A stretch of 64,000 bases of DNA, from NCBI GenBank assembly GCA_902475535.1, contig CABRZR010000010.1:34003-98002 (forward strand), read 5' to 3'. The stretch's first letter is position 1; every line of letters begins with the position of its first letter. Shown one piece after another: positions 9,068-16,242 of this stretch. This DNA comes from QAMH01 sp900556425. Lineage in GTDB: Bacteria; Actinomycetota; Coriobacteriia; Coriobacteriales; QAMH01. The notes beneath the pieces are model-generated. The model was given only the letters and a program-made list of their open reading frames with translations, did no database searches and was not told the origin of the DNA. The position numbers were made by a program, and so were the translations under genes.

Positions 9068-10837
9068 ATGCAGAAGCTCCTATCGGGAAACGAGGCCATC
9101 GCCCAAGGTGCCTGGGAAGCGGGCGTACGCGTGGGCGTCGGCTATCCGGGAACCCCCTCGACCGAGACGCTCGAGAACCTCTCTACCTACGATGACGTGT
9201 ACTGCGAGTGGTCACCCAACGAAAAGGTCGCCCTTGAGGTCGCGCTTGGTTCTGCCATGGGCGGGGCACGAAGTCTCGCGACCATGAAGCATGTTGGCGT
9301 CAACGTCGCGGCAGATCCGCTTTTGAGCGCATGCAATACCGGTGTCAACGCCGGGCTCGTCATCCTGGCCGCAGATGACCCCTCGATGTTCTCCTCGCAA
9401 AACGAGCAGGACTCGCGCAATTACGCCGCCTTTGCCCGCGTGCCGATGCTCGAGCCGGCCGATAGTGCCGAGGCGTATGAGTTCATCCAGCGCGCTTTCG
9501 AGATTTCCGAGGAATTCGACACGCCGGTCATGATTCGCGAGTCGATGCGCATCGCGCATACCAAGTCGCTCGTCTCCTGCTCCGAGGAGCGTGTTGACGT
9601 TGAACTGCGCGAGTTTACGCCCGACCCTTCCAAGTACGTCATGATGCCCATGTATGCGCGTGGTCGCAGGCAGGCCGTCATCGAGCGCACGCGCAAGCTC
9701 GTGGAGCTTGCCGACACAAGTGACCTCAACCGCATCGAACTGCGCGACACGTCCATTGGCATCATCGCGAGCGGCGCGGTCTACCAGCACGTGCGCGAGG
9801 CATTGCCGCAGGCAAGCACCTTGAAGCTCGGCCTCTCCTGGCCGCTGCCACCTGCCAAGCTCCGGGAATTCGCCGATGCCGTCGATCATCTCTACGTCGT
9901 CGAGGAGGCGTGTGACTACTTCGCCGAACACGTCCATGCCCTCGGTATCACCACCGAGCAACCACCGGTATCTCCGCTGCCCGAGGCGGGCGAGCTCACG
10001 CCCGCCCTTATCAAGCAGGCCTTCGGCGCTGGGCTTCCCGAGGTCTATCCGCCCTGCGAGGACTTGCCGCCAAGACCTCCCTCGCTTTGCGCCGGATGTC
10101 CGCACCGTCTCGTCTTCACGGCGCTGCGTGACATGAAGGCCGTTGTGAGCGGCGATATCGGTTGCTACACGCTTGGTGCGACGCCGCCGCTGAGCGCCGT
10201 GCATTCGACCATCGATATGGGCGCTTCGCTCTCCGTCGCCCACGGTCTCGAGCTTGCCGACGTTACCGGGCGTACCAAGCGCCCCGTCGTTGGCGTCATC
10301 GGGGACAGCACCTTCGCGCATTCGGGCATCACGAGCCTGCTCGGTACCGTCTACAACGCCGGGGTGGGCACGCTGTGCATACTCGATAATCGCACCACGG
10401 CCATGACCGGCTGCCAGGGCAATCCCTGCAACGGCATCACCTTGCATGAGCAGGTGCGTGGCGCGAATCCCCTCGCCGTCGAGAAAGGCAAGCGACTCGA
10501 CATCGAGGCGTTGTGTCGCGCGCTCGGCGTCGATGACGTCCGTAGCGTCGATGCCCAGGATTACGAGGCGGTCAAGGCCGCGCTCAGGCAGGCTACGGGT
10601 ACGGATAACCTCACGGTGCTCGTCTTCCACAGCCCCTGCCGCCTCGTCGACCGCTCGCGCGATGCGGTTGCCGTCGTGAACGAGTGCCGCGCCTGCGGCA
10701 AGTGCGTACGCATCGGTTGCCCGGCCATTGGCAAGGACGCCGAGGGCCGCGCGGTCATCGATCCCACCCAATGCATTGGCTGCTCGCAGTGCGTTCAGGT
10801 ATGCCCGTTTGGCTGCATCAGCAAGGAGGGGGAGTAA
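9068..10837 (+). CDS. iorA: Indolepyruvate:ferredoxin oxidoreductase, alpha subunit
   Basis: Protein of 589 residues, the usual IorA size. The N-terminal half carries the pyrimidine-binding and transketolase-like domains (GYPGTPSTE near 25; CAGCPHR near 341), the middle the thiamine-pyrophosphate domain (GDSTFAHSGI near 412), and the end a double ferredoxin domain (CRACGKC...GCPA and CIGCSQCVQVCP, about 539-577). It oxidatively decarboxylates aromatic 2-oxo acids such as indolepyruvate, phenylpyruvate and hydroxyphenylpyruvate to arylacetyl-CoA, reducing ferredoxin. ATG at 9068 follows GAAAGGACACATA; a longer open frame upstream overlaps the previous gene and is not used. iorB follows after 2 bases. 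Confidence 0.93.
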   Translation: MQKLLSGNEAIAQGAWEAGVRVGVGYPGTPSTETLENLSTYDDVYCEWSPNEKVALEVALGSAMGGARSLATMKHVGVNVAADPLLSACNTGVNAGLVILAADDPSMFSSQNEQDSRNYAAFARVPMLEPADSAEAYEFIQRAFEISEEFDTPVMIRESMRIAHTKSLVSCSEERVDVELREFTPDPSKYVMMPMYARGRRQAVIERTRKLVELADTSDLNRIELRDTSIGIIASGAVYQHVREALPQASTLKLGLSWPLPPAKLREFADAVDHLYVVEEACDYFAEHVHALGITTEQPPVSPLPEAGELTPALIKQAFGAGLPEVYPPCEDLPPRPPSLCAGCPHRLVFTALRDMKAVVSGDIGCYTLGATPPLSAVHSTIDMGASLSVAHGLELADVTGRTKRPVVGVIGDSTFAHSGITSLLGTVYNAGVGTLCILDNRTTAMTGCQGNPCNGITLHEQVRGANPLAVEKGKRLDIEALCRALGVDDVRSVDAQDYEAVKAALRQATGTDNLTVLVFHSPCRLVDRSRDAVAVVNECRACGKCVRIGCPAIGKDAEGRAVIDPTQCIGCSQCVQVCPFGCISKEGE

Positions 10838-10839
10838 TC

Positions 10840-11427
10840 ATGGCACAGGCGACGGATACGACAACCGTCCTGCTCGTGGGCGTTGGCGGTCAGGGAACCA
10901 TCCTCGCAGGCGACTTGCTTGCAAAGACTGCCGCTGCCAGTGGCTACGATGTCAAGATTTCCGAGATTCACGGTATGAGCCAACGCGGCGGATCGGTTTC
11001 CACGGTCGTGCGCTTCGGTAGCGACGTCGCTTCGATGATCTGCGATCCGGGTTGCGCGGATGTCGTGGTGAGCTTCGAGGCAATCGAGGCCCTGCGCGCT
11101 CGTCAGTTCCTTGCCGTCGATGGCGGGAAGCTCTTTGTCAACGATGAGGTCATCACGCCCGTGAGCGTTGCCATCGGCAACGGAGAGATGCCCGCAGACA
11201 TCGATGCGGAGCTTGATGCGCTCGACGCCGTACGTATTGGCGCGAGCCGCATTGCGCGTGAGGCTGGTAGTCCCAAGTCGACGAACGTCGTGCTCATGGG
11301 CGCGCTTTCGACCGCATTGCCCTTCGAGGCGCAGACCTGGCGCGAAGTCATTGCAAAGCGCGTGCCACCCAAAACCGTGGATGCCAATCTCGCCGCTTTC
11401 GATGCGGGTCGCGAGACTGTCGCGTGA
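10840..11427 (+). CDS. iorB: Indolepyruvate:ferredoxin oxidoreductase, beta subunit
   Basis: Protein of 195 residues matching the gamma-type subunit of 2-oxoacid:ferredoxin oxidoreductases: GVGGQGTILAGDLLA near 14-28 and EIHGMSQRGGSVSTVVRFG near 42-60. It forms the IorAB heterodimer with the upstream gene. ATG follows GGAGGGGGAGTAATC at the end of iorA. The stop overlaps the GTG start of the next gene (GTGA), so translation of the following lipoprotein is likely coupled. Confidence 0.93.
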   Translation: MAQATDTTTVLLVGVGGQGTILAGDLLAKTAAASGYDVKISEIHGMSQRGGSVSTVVRFGSDVASMICDPGCADVVVSFEAIEALRARQFLAVDGGKLFVNDEVITPVSVAIGNGEMPADIDAELDALDAVRIGASRIAREAGSPKSTNVVLMGALSTALPFEAQTWREVIAKRVPPKTVDANLAAFDAGRETVA

Positions 11428-12473
11428 CGCATGTCCGTTCCATATCACGCTCGCTCTTAGCGCTCGTTGCGCTTGTGCTCGTGCTCTGCCCGCTTTTCAC
11501 GTTGACGGGTTGTTTCGGCATGAAGCAACCGCCTCAGATTGCCGCGCATGTCAATGGCGTCGCCATTCCCGAGGATAAGATCACGGAGTTCATCGAGGGT
11601 TTTCGCAGCAAGAATGCGCAGTACGAGACCGACTCGGGTTGGGCTGAGTTTCTCAAGTCGAACGGCTACACCTCGGAGACCTTGCGCACGTATGTGCTCA
11701 ACACGGTTTTCATCCCGCAGGAGCTCATTCGCCAAGAATGTGCCAAGCTCGGCATCCAGGTTGGTGATACGGAGCTCGACGAGGTTATCAAGCAGGAGAA
11801 ATCCTATTACGAGCAGCGCTATGGCGCGAACTCCTGGGACAGCGTGCTTGCCTCCTACGGGTATGACGAGGAATCATGGCGCGAAAACGAACTCAACCGC
11901 CTGCTCGAGGAGCAACTGCGTAGCATGGTCATCGATGCCGTCACGCCCACCGAGGCAGAAATCCAGGCTCAGGCAAACGAGTCCGCTTCCATGTACAACG
12001 GCAAGGATTCCTATTACATCCAATTCGCCTCCCAACAGGAGGCGCAGGCCGCACGTGACCGCATTGCCGCATCGGGCGAGCGTGTCACGCTCGGGGAGTT
12101 CGAGCGTCTCGGCAACGCCGTCCATGCAGGCTGGAACTCGCTGCCATCCACGCGCGATGCCATGAGCATCGAATACATTCAGGCCGTCGGTGCACTCGAT
12201 GTCGATACCGTATCCGAGCCCATCATGGTCGACGGTAATTGGACGCTCATCTTCTGCGATGCGGCTTTCAACGTGGGTGCTGGCGGTGAATCCGTCGTGC
12301 TCAGAACCATTCCTCCCGATATATACGAGCAAATCGTTGCCGATGCCACCGAGATCAAAGCCGATCAGCTCTTCAATGAGTGGCTCCAGAAACTTGCCTC
12401 CGAGTCGGATATCACGATCGAGCCCATGCCCGCGGGGCTTCCCTATAACGTGAGCTCGACGTATCTCGAGTAG
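11424..12473 (+). CDS. SurA/PrsA-like peptidyl-prolyl isomerase/foldase lipoprotein
   Basis: Protein of 349 residues with a lipoprotein signal: hydrophobic helix then the lipobox LTGC (cysteine at about 30). The mature part starts with a SurA N-terminal-type helical domain (AAHVNGVAIPEDKITEFIEG) and holds a weaker parvulin-like segment near 200-290. Such proteins fold or escort exported proteins at the outer face of the membrane. The isomerase domain is degenerate by eye, so a pure chaperone is possible. The GTG start overlaps the iorB stop by four bases, which is odd for an envelope protein after a cytoplasmic oxidoreductase. Confidence 0.7.
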   Translation: MTHVRSISRSLLALVALVLVLCPLFTLTGCFGMKQPPQIAAHVNGVAIPEDKITEFIEGFRSKNAQYETDSGWAEFLKSNGYTSETLRTYVLNTVFIPQELIRQECAKLGIQVGDTELDEVIKQEKSYYEQRYGANSWDSVLASYGYDEESWRENELNRLLEEQLRSMVIDAVTPTEAEIQAQANESASMYNGKDSYYIQFASQQEAQAARDRIAASGERVTLGEFERLGNAVHAGWNSLPSTRDAMSIEYIQAVGALDVDTVSEPIMVDGNWTLIFCDAAFNVGAGGESVVLRTIPPDIYEQIVADATEIKADQLFNEWLQKLASESDITIEPMPAGLPYNVSSTYLE

Positions 12474-12479
12474 GCCGGC

Positions 12480-13418
12480 ATGAGCGACGGCACTCGGATC
12501 ATCGGGCGCATTGCGCCAAGTCCCAGCGGCGAAATGCATCTGGGAAATGCCTTCTCGGCGCTGCTTGCCTGGGCTTTCGCACGCTCGGCAGGGGGAGGTT
12601 TCGTCGTGCGCCTCGAGAATCTCGACGAGCGCTGCCAGAACCCCGCTCTTGCGCAAGGCGTTCTCGATGACCTGCGTTGGCTTGGTATCGATTGGGATGA
12701 TGATCCTCTCGTGCAGACCGGACGTCTGCATGCATACGAGGAAGCCCTTGAGCGTATCGGTGAGAGGGTGGAGCTCTATCCCTGCTTTTGCTCGCGTGCC
12801 GATTTGCATGCCGCCTCGGCTCCACACGCCTCGGATGGCACGCCGCTGTATGCGGGTACCTGTTATCGTATGAGCGCGGCTGAGCGCGACGCGCGCGTGG
12901 CAACGCGCCGTCATGCGCTGCGTCTGCATGTGCCCGACGAGACGGTCTCCTTCGTCGATGAAATCCAGGGTTCCTATGAGCAGGACCTTGCGAGCGAGTG
13001 CGGGGATTTTGTCGTACGTCGCAGCGATGGCGTCTTCGCATACCAGCTTGTCTGCGTCGTCGATGATATCGCCCAGGGCGTGACGCAGGTCGTGCGGGGG
13101 AGCGACCTGCTTTCCTCCACCCCACGCCAGATTCTGCTCTACGAGCTGCTTGACGCGCCCGCTCCGAGCTTTGCCCATCATCCGTTGCTGCTTGCGCCCG
13201 ATGGCAGACGCCTCTCCAAGCGCGATGGTGACAGCACCATCGCGGGTATGCGCGAGCGCGGTATCACGCCTCAAGCCATCGTCGGGTACCTGGCACACCT
13301 TGCGGGACAGGTCGAGGCGGGGGAGTGCATGAGCGCGGCCGAGCTGCCGGACGTCTTCGACATACGCAAAGTCCCGACGCAGGACATGACAGTCGATCTA
13401 GGGTGTCTAGAGGCCTAG
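12480..13418 (+). CDS. gluQ: Glutamyl-Q tRNA(Asp) synthetase
   Basis: Protein of 312 residues: a class I glutamyl-tRNA synthetase catalytic core without the anticodon-binding domain, the hallmark of Glu-Q-RS, which attaches glutamate to queuosine in tRNA-Asp. Visible: HLGN (HIGH motif, 20-23), zinc-site cysteines in PCFCSR and AGTCY, and RLSKRDGD (KMSKS motif, near 244). ATG lies 6 bases after the lipoprotein stop with a weak ribosome site. The 3' end overlaps the convergent TatD-like gene by 12 bases. Full-length GltX with GatCAB (58-60 kb) must supply Gln/Asn-tRNA, so this short paralogue is for tRNA modification. Confidence 0.88.
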   Translation: MSDGTRIIGRIAPSPSGEMHLGNAFSALLAWAFARSAGGGFVVRLENLDERCQNPALAQGVLDDLRWLGIDWDDDPLVQTGRLHAYEEALERIGERVELYPCFCSRADLHAASAPHASDGTPLYAGTCYRMSAAERDARVATRRHALRLHVPDETVSFVDEIQGSYEQDLASECGDFVVRRSDGVFAYQLVCVVDDIAQGVTQVVRGSDLLSSTPRQILLYELLDAPAPSFAHHPLLLAPDGRRLSKRDGDSTIAGMRERGITPQAIVGYLAHLAGQVEAGECMSAAELPDVFDIRKVPTQDMTVDLGCLEA

Positions 13419-14171
13419 GAGGCTCCGGCTACGCACGTCGATGCTCTCGCGCAGACACGCGAGGTCGATATCGCGTATGCAAGCGAGCCCGTCGAGGACT
13501 GATTCAAGGCTGCGCATCACGTCGCATATGCTCGTGGGCTCGCCTGCTGCGGCGGGCAGGTCGCTTTCGACGAGTAGGCGTTCTTCGGGAATGATGCGAG
13601 CGTACTCACGTCCACGCTTGGTCGATAGCATGCGCGTTCCAACGGAAAACAGGCAACCGTCTTCGATTGCGCGTGCGAGCTGGTCAGAGGGACCTCCATA
13701 CGAATGTAGGATGCACGTGCAACGCTCGAGACACCCCGAATCTTCGAGCACGTCGAGCAGTTCGCGTTCAGCCTTCACCGAGTGCATCGAGACGAGCACG
13801 TCACCTCTTGCGGCGCAGAGGGTCATGATGCGGGTAAAGGCCCTCATTTGGGCATCCTTTGTCGAAGCACGCGTGGGCCAAAAGTCGAGGCCGACCTCGC
13901 CCACGAAGCGCGTGCCAGAAAGCTGCGTCTGAAAGGTATCGAGCGCGTCATCGAGCGTGCCGAGTTCGGGCGTGTCGACCCACCAGGGATGCAAGCCGAG
14001 TCCTAGACGCATAGTTGGGATGTCGGTGAGTATGGGGGAGAGGTGTGCGTATTCGCCGGGGGTAACGGTGTTGACGAAGGACGCGATGCCCGCATCGGCG
14101 AGCGCATGCGCGAATGTTACAGGGTCATCTGCGAAGCCTGCGTGCATGTGCATGTCAACGATGCGGGTCAT
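13407..14171 (-). CDS. TatD-family metal-dependent hydrolase
   Basis: Protein of 254 residues. Metal ligands of the amidohydrolase fold can be read in order: MHMHAGF (HxH), GEVGLDFW (Glu), SMHSVKAE (His), LHSYGG (His) and VESDLPA (Asp). This is a TatD-like hydrolase; relatives act as DNases or phosphoesterases in the cytoplasm, and the substrate is not evident. Start 14171 is chosen because GGAGGCCTC precedes that ATG; the frame is open to 14222 without such a site. Convergent with gluQ, overlapping it by 12 bases. Confidence 0.8.
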   Translation of the reverse strand: MTRIVDMHMHAGFADDPVTFAHALADAGIASFVNTVTPGEYAHLSPILTDIPTMRLGLGLHPWWVDTPELGTLDDALDTFQTQLSGTRFVGEVGLDFWPTRASTKDAQMRAFTRIMTLCAARGDVLVSMHSVKAERELLDVLEDSGCLERCTCILHSYGGPSDQLARAIEDGCLFSVGTRMLSTKRGREYARIIPEERLLVESDLPAAAGEPTSICDVMRSLESVLDGLACIRDIDLACLRESIDVRSRSLLGL

Positions 14172-14385
14172 GAGGCCTCCATTCTCGCCCTGGATTATAC
14201 GCGCAGGCACGCTGATACACATTGCTGCTATATGGCGGGCTGGGAAAGGCGCTTCGGCTCGATGGTCGCTCCCCGACGGCCCACTTCGTGGTCCTTTCGG
14301 CTTGCTCCCTTAGACCTCGCCTTTGCGCCATTCCCGGCCCGCTTCCTTGGACCTTTGATTCGCAGCTTGCCTGCGAGTAAATGGG
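14172..14385. repeat. Non-coding stretch with a 19-nt imperfect direct repeat and small hairpins
   Basis: No supported gene lies between the TatD-like gene and the tRNA-Ala terminator. The segment contains an imperfect 19-nt direct repeat (14298-14316 and 14335-14353, 15/19 identical, 37-nt period) and short hairpins such as CCAC-GAA-GTGG on the minus strand near 14282-14292. It may be a repeat element or small RNA; nothing more can be said from sequence alone. Confidence 0.45.
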
Positions 14386-14411
14386 CAAAGAAAAAGGGGC
14401 CAGATGGCCCC
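14386..14411 (-). terminator. Intrinsic terminator of tRNA-Ala
   Basis: Read on the minus strand: GGGGCC, loop ATCT, GGCCCC, then a run of T (14395 downwards). It begins 12 bases after the 3' end of the tRNA and fits a Rho-independent terminator. Confidence 0.8.
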
Positions 14412-14423
14412 TGTGGTCTTTGG

Positions 14424-14496
14424 TGGAGATAAGGGGGTTCGAACCCCTGACCTCATGACTGCCAGTCATGCGCTCTCCCAGCTGAGCTATATCCCC
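14424..14496 (-). tRNA. tRNA-Ala (anticodon GGC)
   Basis: A 73-nt tRNA folds by hand on the minus strand. Acceptor GGGGATA pairs with TATCTCC (one G-T pair); D arm GCTC/GAGC; anticodon arm CATGA-CTGGCAG-TCATG with anticodon GGC, reading GCC alanine codons; T arm AGGGG-TTCGAAC-CCCCT; discriminator A. CCA is not encoded. An intrinsic terminator follows. Confidence 0.95.
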
Positions 14497-14615
14497 ATGG
14501 GTCGTCGAAAAGACGCGAGGGCAATTATACCAATCGATGAAGATGACGCAAGGGGGTAATTTAAAGGTATGGCCCCGCGCTGGGGGAGGTATTGCGCGGG
14601 GCCATGAGGAAAAGC

Positions 14616-15836
14616 TCAGTCCTTGTTCTCCTTGACTATGCCCTTGAGCGGAAGGAGCAAACCGAAGAGGCAGGCCACGATTGCAAATACGAAGCAAGTG
14701 ATAAAAGCCATGTCCGTACCAAGAGCCGGAACCGCTCCCGCACTTGCGGCAAATATATACGGTGCGAAGAACGGACCAAGATTCATCATCGATGTCATCA
14801 CGCCGGAAACGAAAGGAACGCGTTCTTTCGGGGTGATATTGCCCGCTGCGTTTTGTGCGGCATTGAAAAAGGCGGAGCCTCCGATGCCGATGAGAAACAC
14901 GCCAACACCATATATTGCCGGGCTGCTCGCAAAGAAGCACGGGATCATGCCAATTGCCACGAGCGCGGCCATGACGGCAAAGATCTTGCTTTTCAGATAC
15001 TTGACGAAGTAGGGAAAGACGATGCCCTGGACGATAATGCCCACGCCGCAGCAACTGATGATGATGCTTGCGATGCCCGCATCGCCCAGCGAACGCTCCT
15101 GGAATACGGTCGAGCAAACGAGCTGGACGGTCACCAAGCAGATCCATACGACGAGACCGTAGAACGCATAACCCCATATACCGCGAGGAACGCGCCTTGC
15201 CTCTGCCTCCGAAACGTTGTTTTTCTTGTCCTCTTCCAACTGCTTGGCTGCGACGTACTTGCCTTCGGGCATGAAGACGGCAACCAGGACCATCGGAACG
15301 AATGCGATCAGGTAGGAGAGGAAGGAGAAGTTCCAGGCGATTTCGGTCAGGTATCCCGCGACGATCGTGTAGATGATGCTGAAGACGAATTGAACGGTGA
15401 ATCCCAAGCCGAGTAGACGTGAGCGCTGAACTCCATCAAAAAATGCGATGATCGTTGCCGCACCGACTGGGAACATGATGCCAAGTCCAATTCCAACACC
15501 GACGCGTGAGATGATTACCCAGAGATAATCGGTTAGGTCGGGGAACAGGAACGGAGCTGCACCTGACAACGTCATTACTGCAATGCCCACGATTGCCGTG
15601 GGCTTGAATCCTACCTTGTTCATAAGGGCACCGGACAGGATACTCACCGGGACGGAGACGATGCCTGTGATGCTGTTTGCGAGCATGATGGTTGTAATGT
15701 CAGTATTCGCGAAATGCTGGGCAAATGCCGCAATGGAAGGCGTCAATATCGTGAACTCGCTCATCGCACCGAACACGGCCAAGATTCCGATCATGTTCCA
15801 GATCGTCATCTTCTGACCTTTTTCGTAGCTTTGCAT
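14616..15836 (-). CDS. MFS transporter (downstream gene of the molybdopterin operon)
   Basis: Protein of 406 residues with about 12 hydrophobic helices in two halves and a charged central loop (about 200-225), typical of the major facilitator superfamily. ATG 15836 follows AAGGAGGAAAA, an excellent ribosome site; the frame is open 39 bases further without one. Third gene after the molybdopterin subunit and the Fe-S subunit on the same strand, 67 bases after the latter, so it probably imports the substrate or exports the product of that enzyme. The substrate cannot be read from sequence. Confidence 0.8.
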   Translation of the reverse strand: MQSYEKGQKMTIWNMIGILAVFGAMSEFTILTPSIAAFAQHFANTDITTIMLANSITGIVSVPVSILSGALMNKVGFKPTAIVGIAVMTLSGAAPFLFPDLTDYLWVIISRVGVGIGLGIMFPVGAATIIAFFDGVQRSRLLGLGFTVQFVFSIIYTIVAGYLTEIAWNFSFLSYLIAFVPMVLVAVFMPEGKYVAAKQLEEDKKNNVSEAEARRVPRGIWGYAFYGLVVWICLVTVQLVCSTVFQERSLGDAGIASIIISCCGVGIIVQGIVFPYFVKYLKSKIFAVMAALVAIGMIPCFFASSPAIYGVGVFLIGIGGSAFFNAAQNAAGNITPKERVPFVSGVMTSMMNLGPFFAPYIFAASAGAVPALGTDMAFITCFVFAIVACLFGLLLPLKGIVKENKD

Positions 15837-15903
15837 TTTTCCTCCTTGAAAGTTAGCGTATCTTGCCGGATGCAACGCAGCACCGGCAAGATACGGCAGG
15901 AAA

Positions 15904-16233
15904 TTACGGCCTGAAGATCACCGCTTTACGCCCCAGCTCTTCGGCACGTTTCTCGAGCTCCTCCAGAGAGCCGTACTCCATGACATGTGCCTGGCAATGC
16001 TGTACGCATGCGGGCATCTTTCCCTTCGCCACGCGAGCGGCGCACAAATCGCACAACTCCGTCGGAATGGGGACATTGTCGAAGTGCCAGCTTCCATCGG
16101 GTAGCTGCCATGGCCCATCGCTCGCGACCTTGATGCCCCACATGCCAAGGGGAATGTCGTGTGCGTTCTTGCATGCCAGCTCGCAGGAGTGGCAACCGGA
16201 ACAGTACTCGTAATTGATAAGAAGTCCGTTCAT
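15904..16233 (-). CDS. Small two-cluster 4Fe-4S electron-transfer subunit
   Basis: Protein of 109 residues. Eight cysteines form two motifs: C11-x2-C14-x2-C17-x3-C21 and C61-x2-C64-x11-C76-x3-C80, as in the first half of DmsB/NrfC-type beta subunits, which normally carry four clusters in about 200 residues. It should pass electrons to or from the molybdopterin protein encoded just upstream. Two ATGs are close together; 16233 is preferred because AGGAG sits six bases before it, while it abuts the ATG at 16239. No signal peptide and no membrane anchor subunit, so the complex is cytoplasmic. Confidence 0.85.
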   Translation of the reverse strand: MNGLLINYEYCSGCHSCELACKNAHDIPLGMWGIKVASDGPWQLPDGSWHFDNVPIPTELCDLCAARVAKGKMPACVQHCQAHVMEYGSLEELEKRAEELGRKAVIFRP

Positions 16234-16242
16234 TTCCATCTC

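Noticed and set aside
14155..15177. Long minus-strand open frame across the tRNA-Ala and the MFS gene
   Set aside because: It covers the tRNA and its terminator and runs out of frame with a well-supported MFS gene that has a perfect ribosome site.
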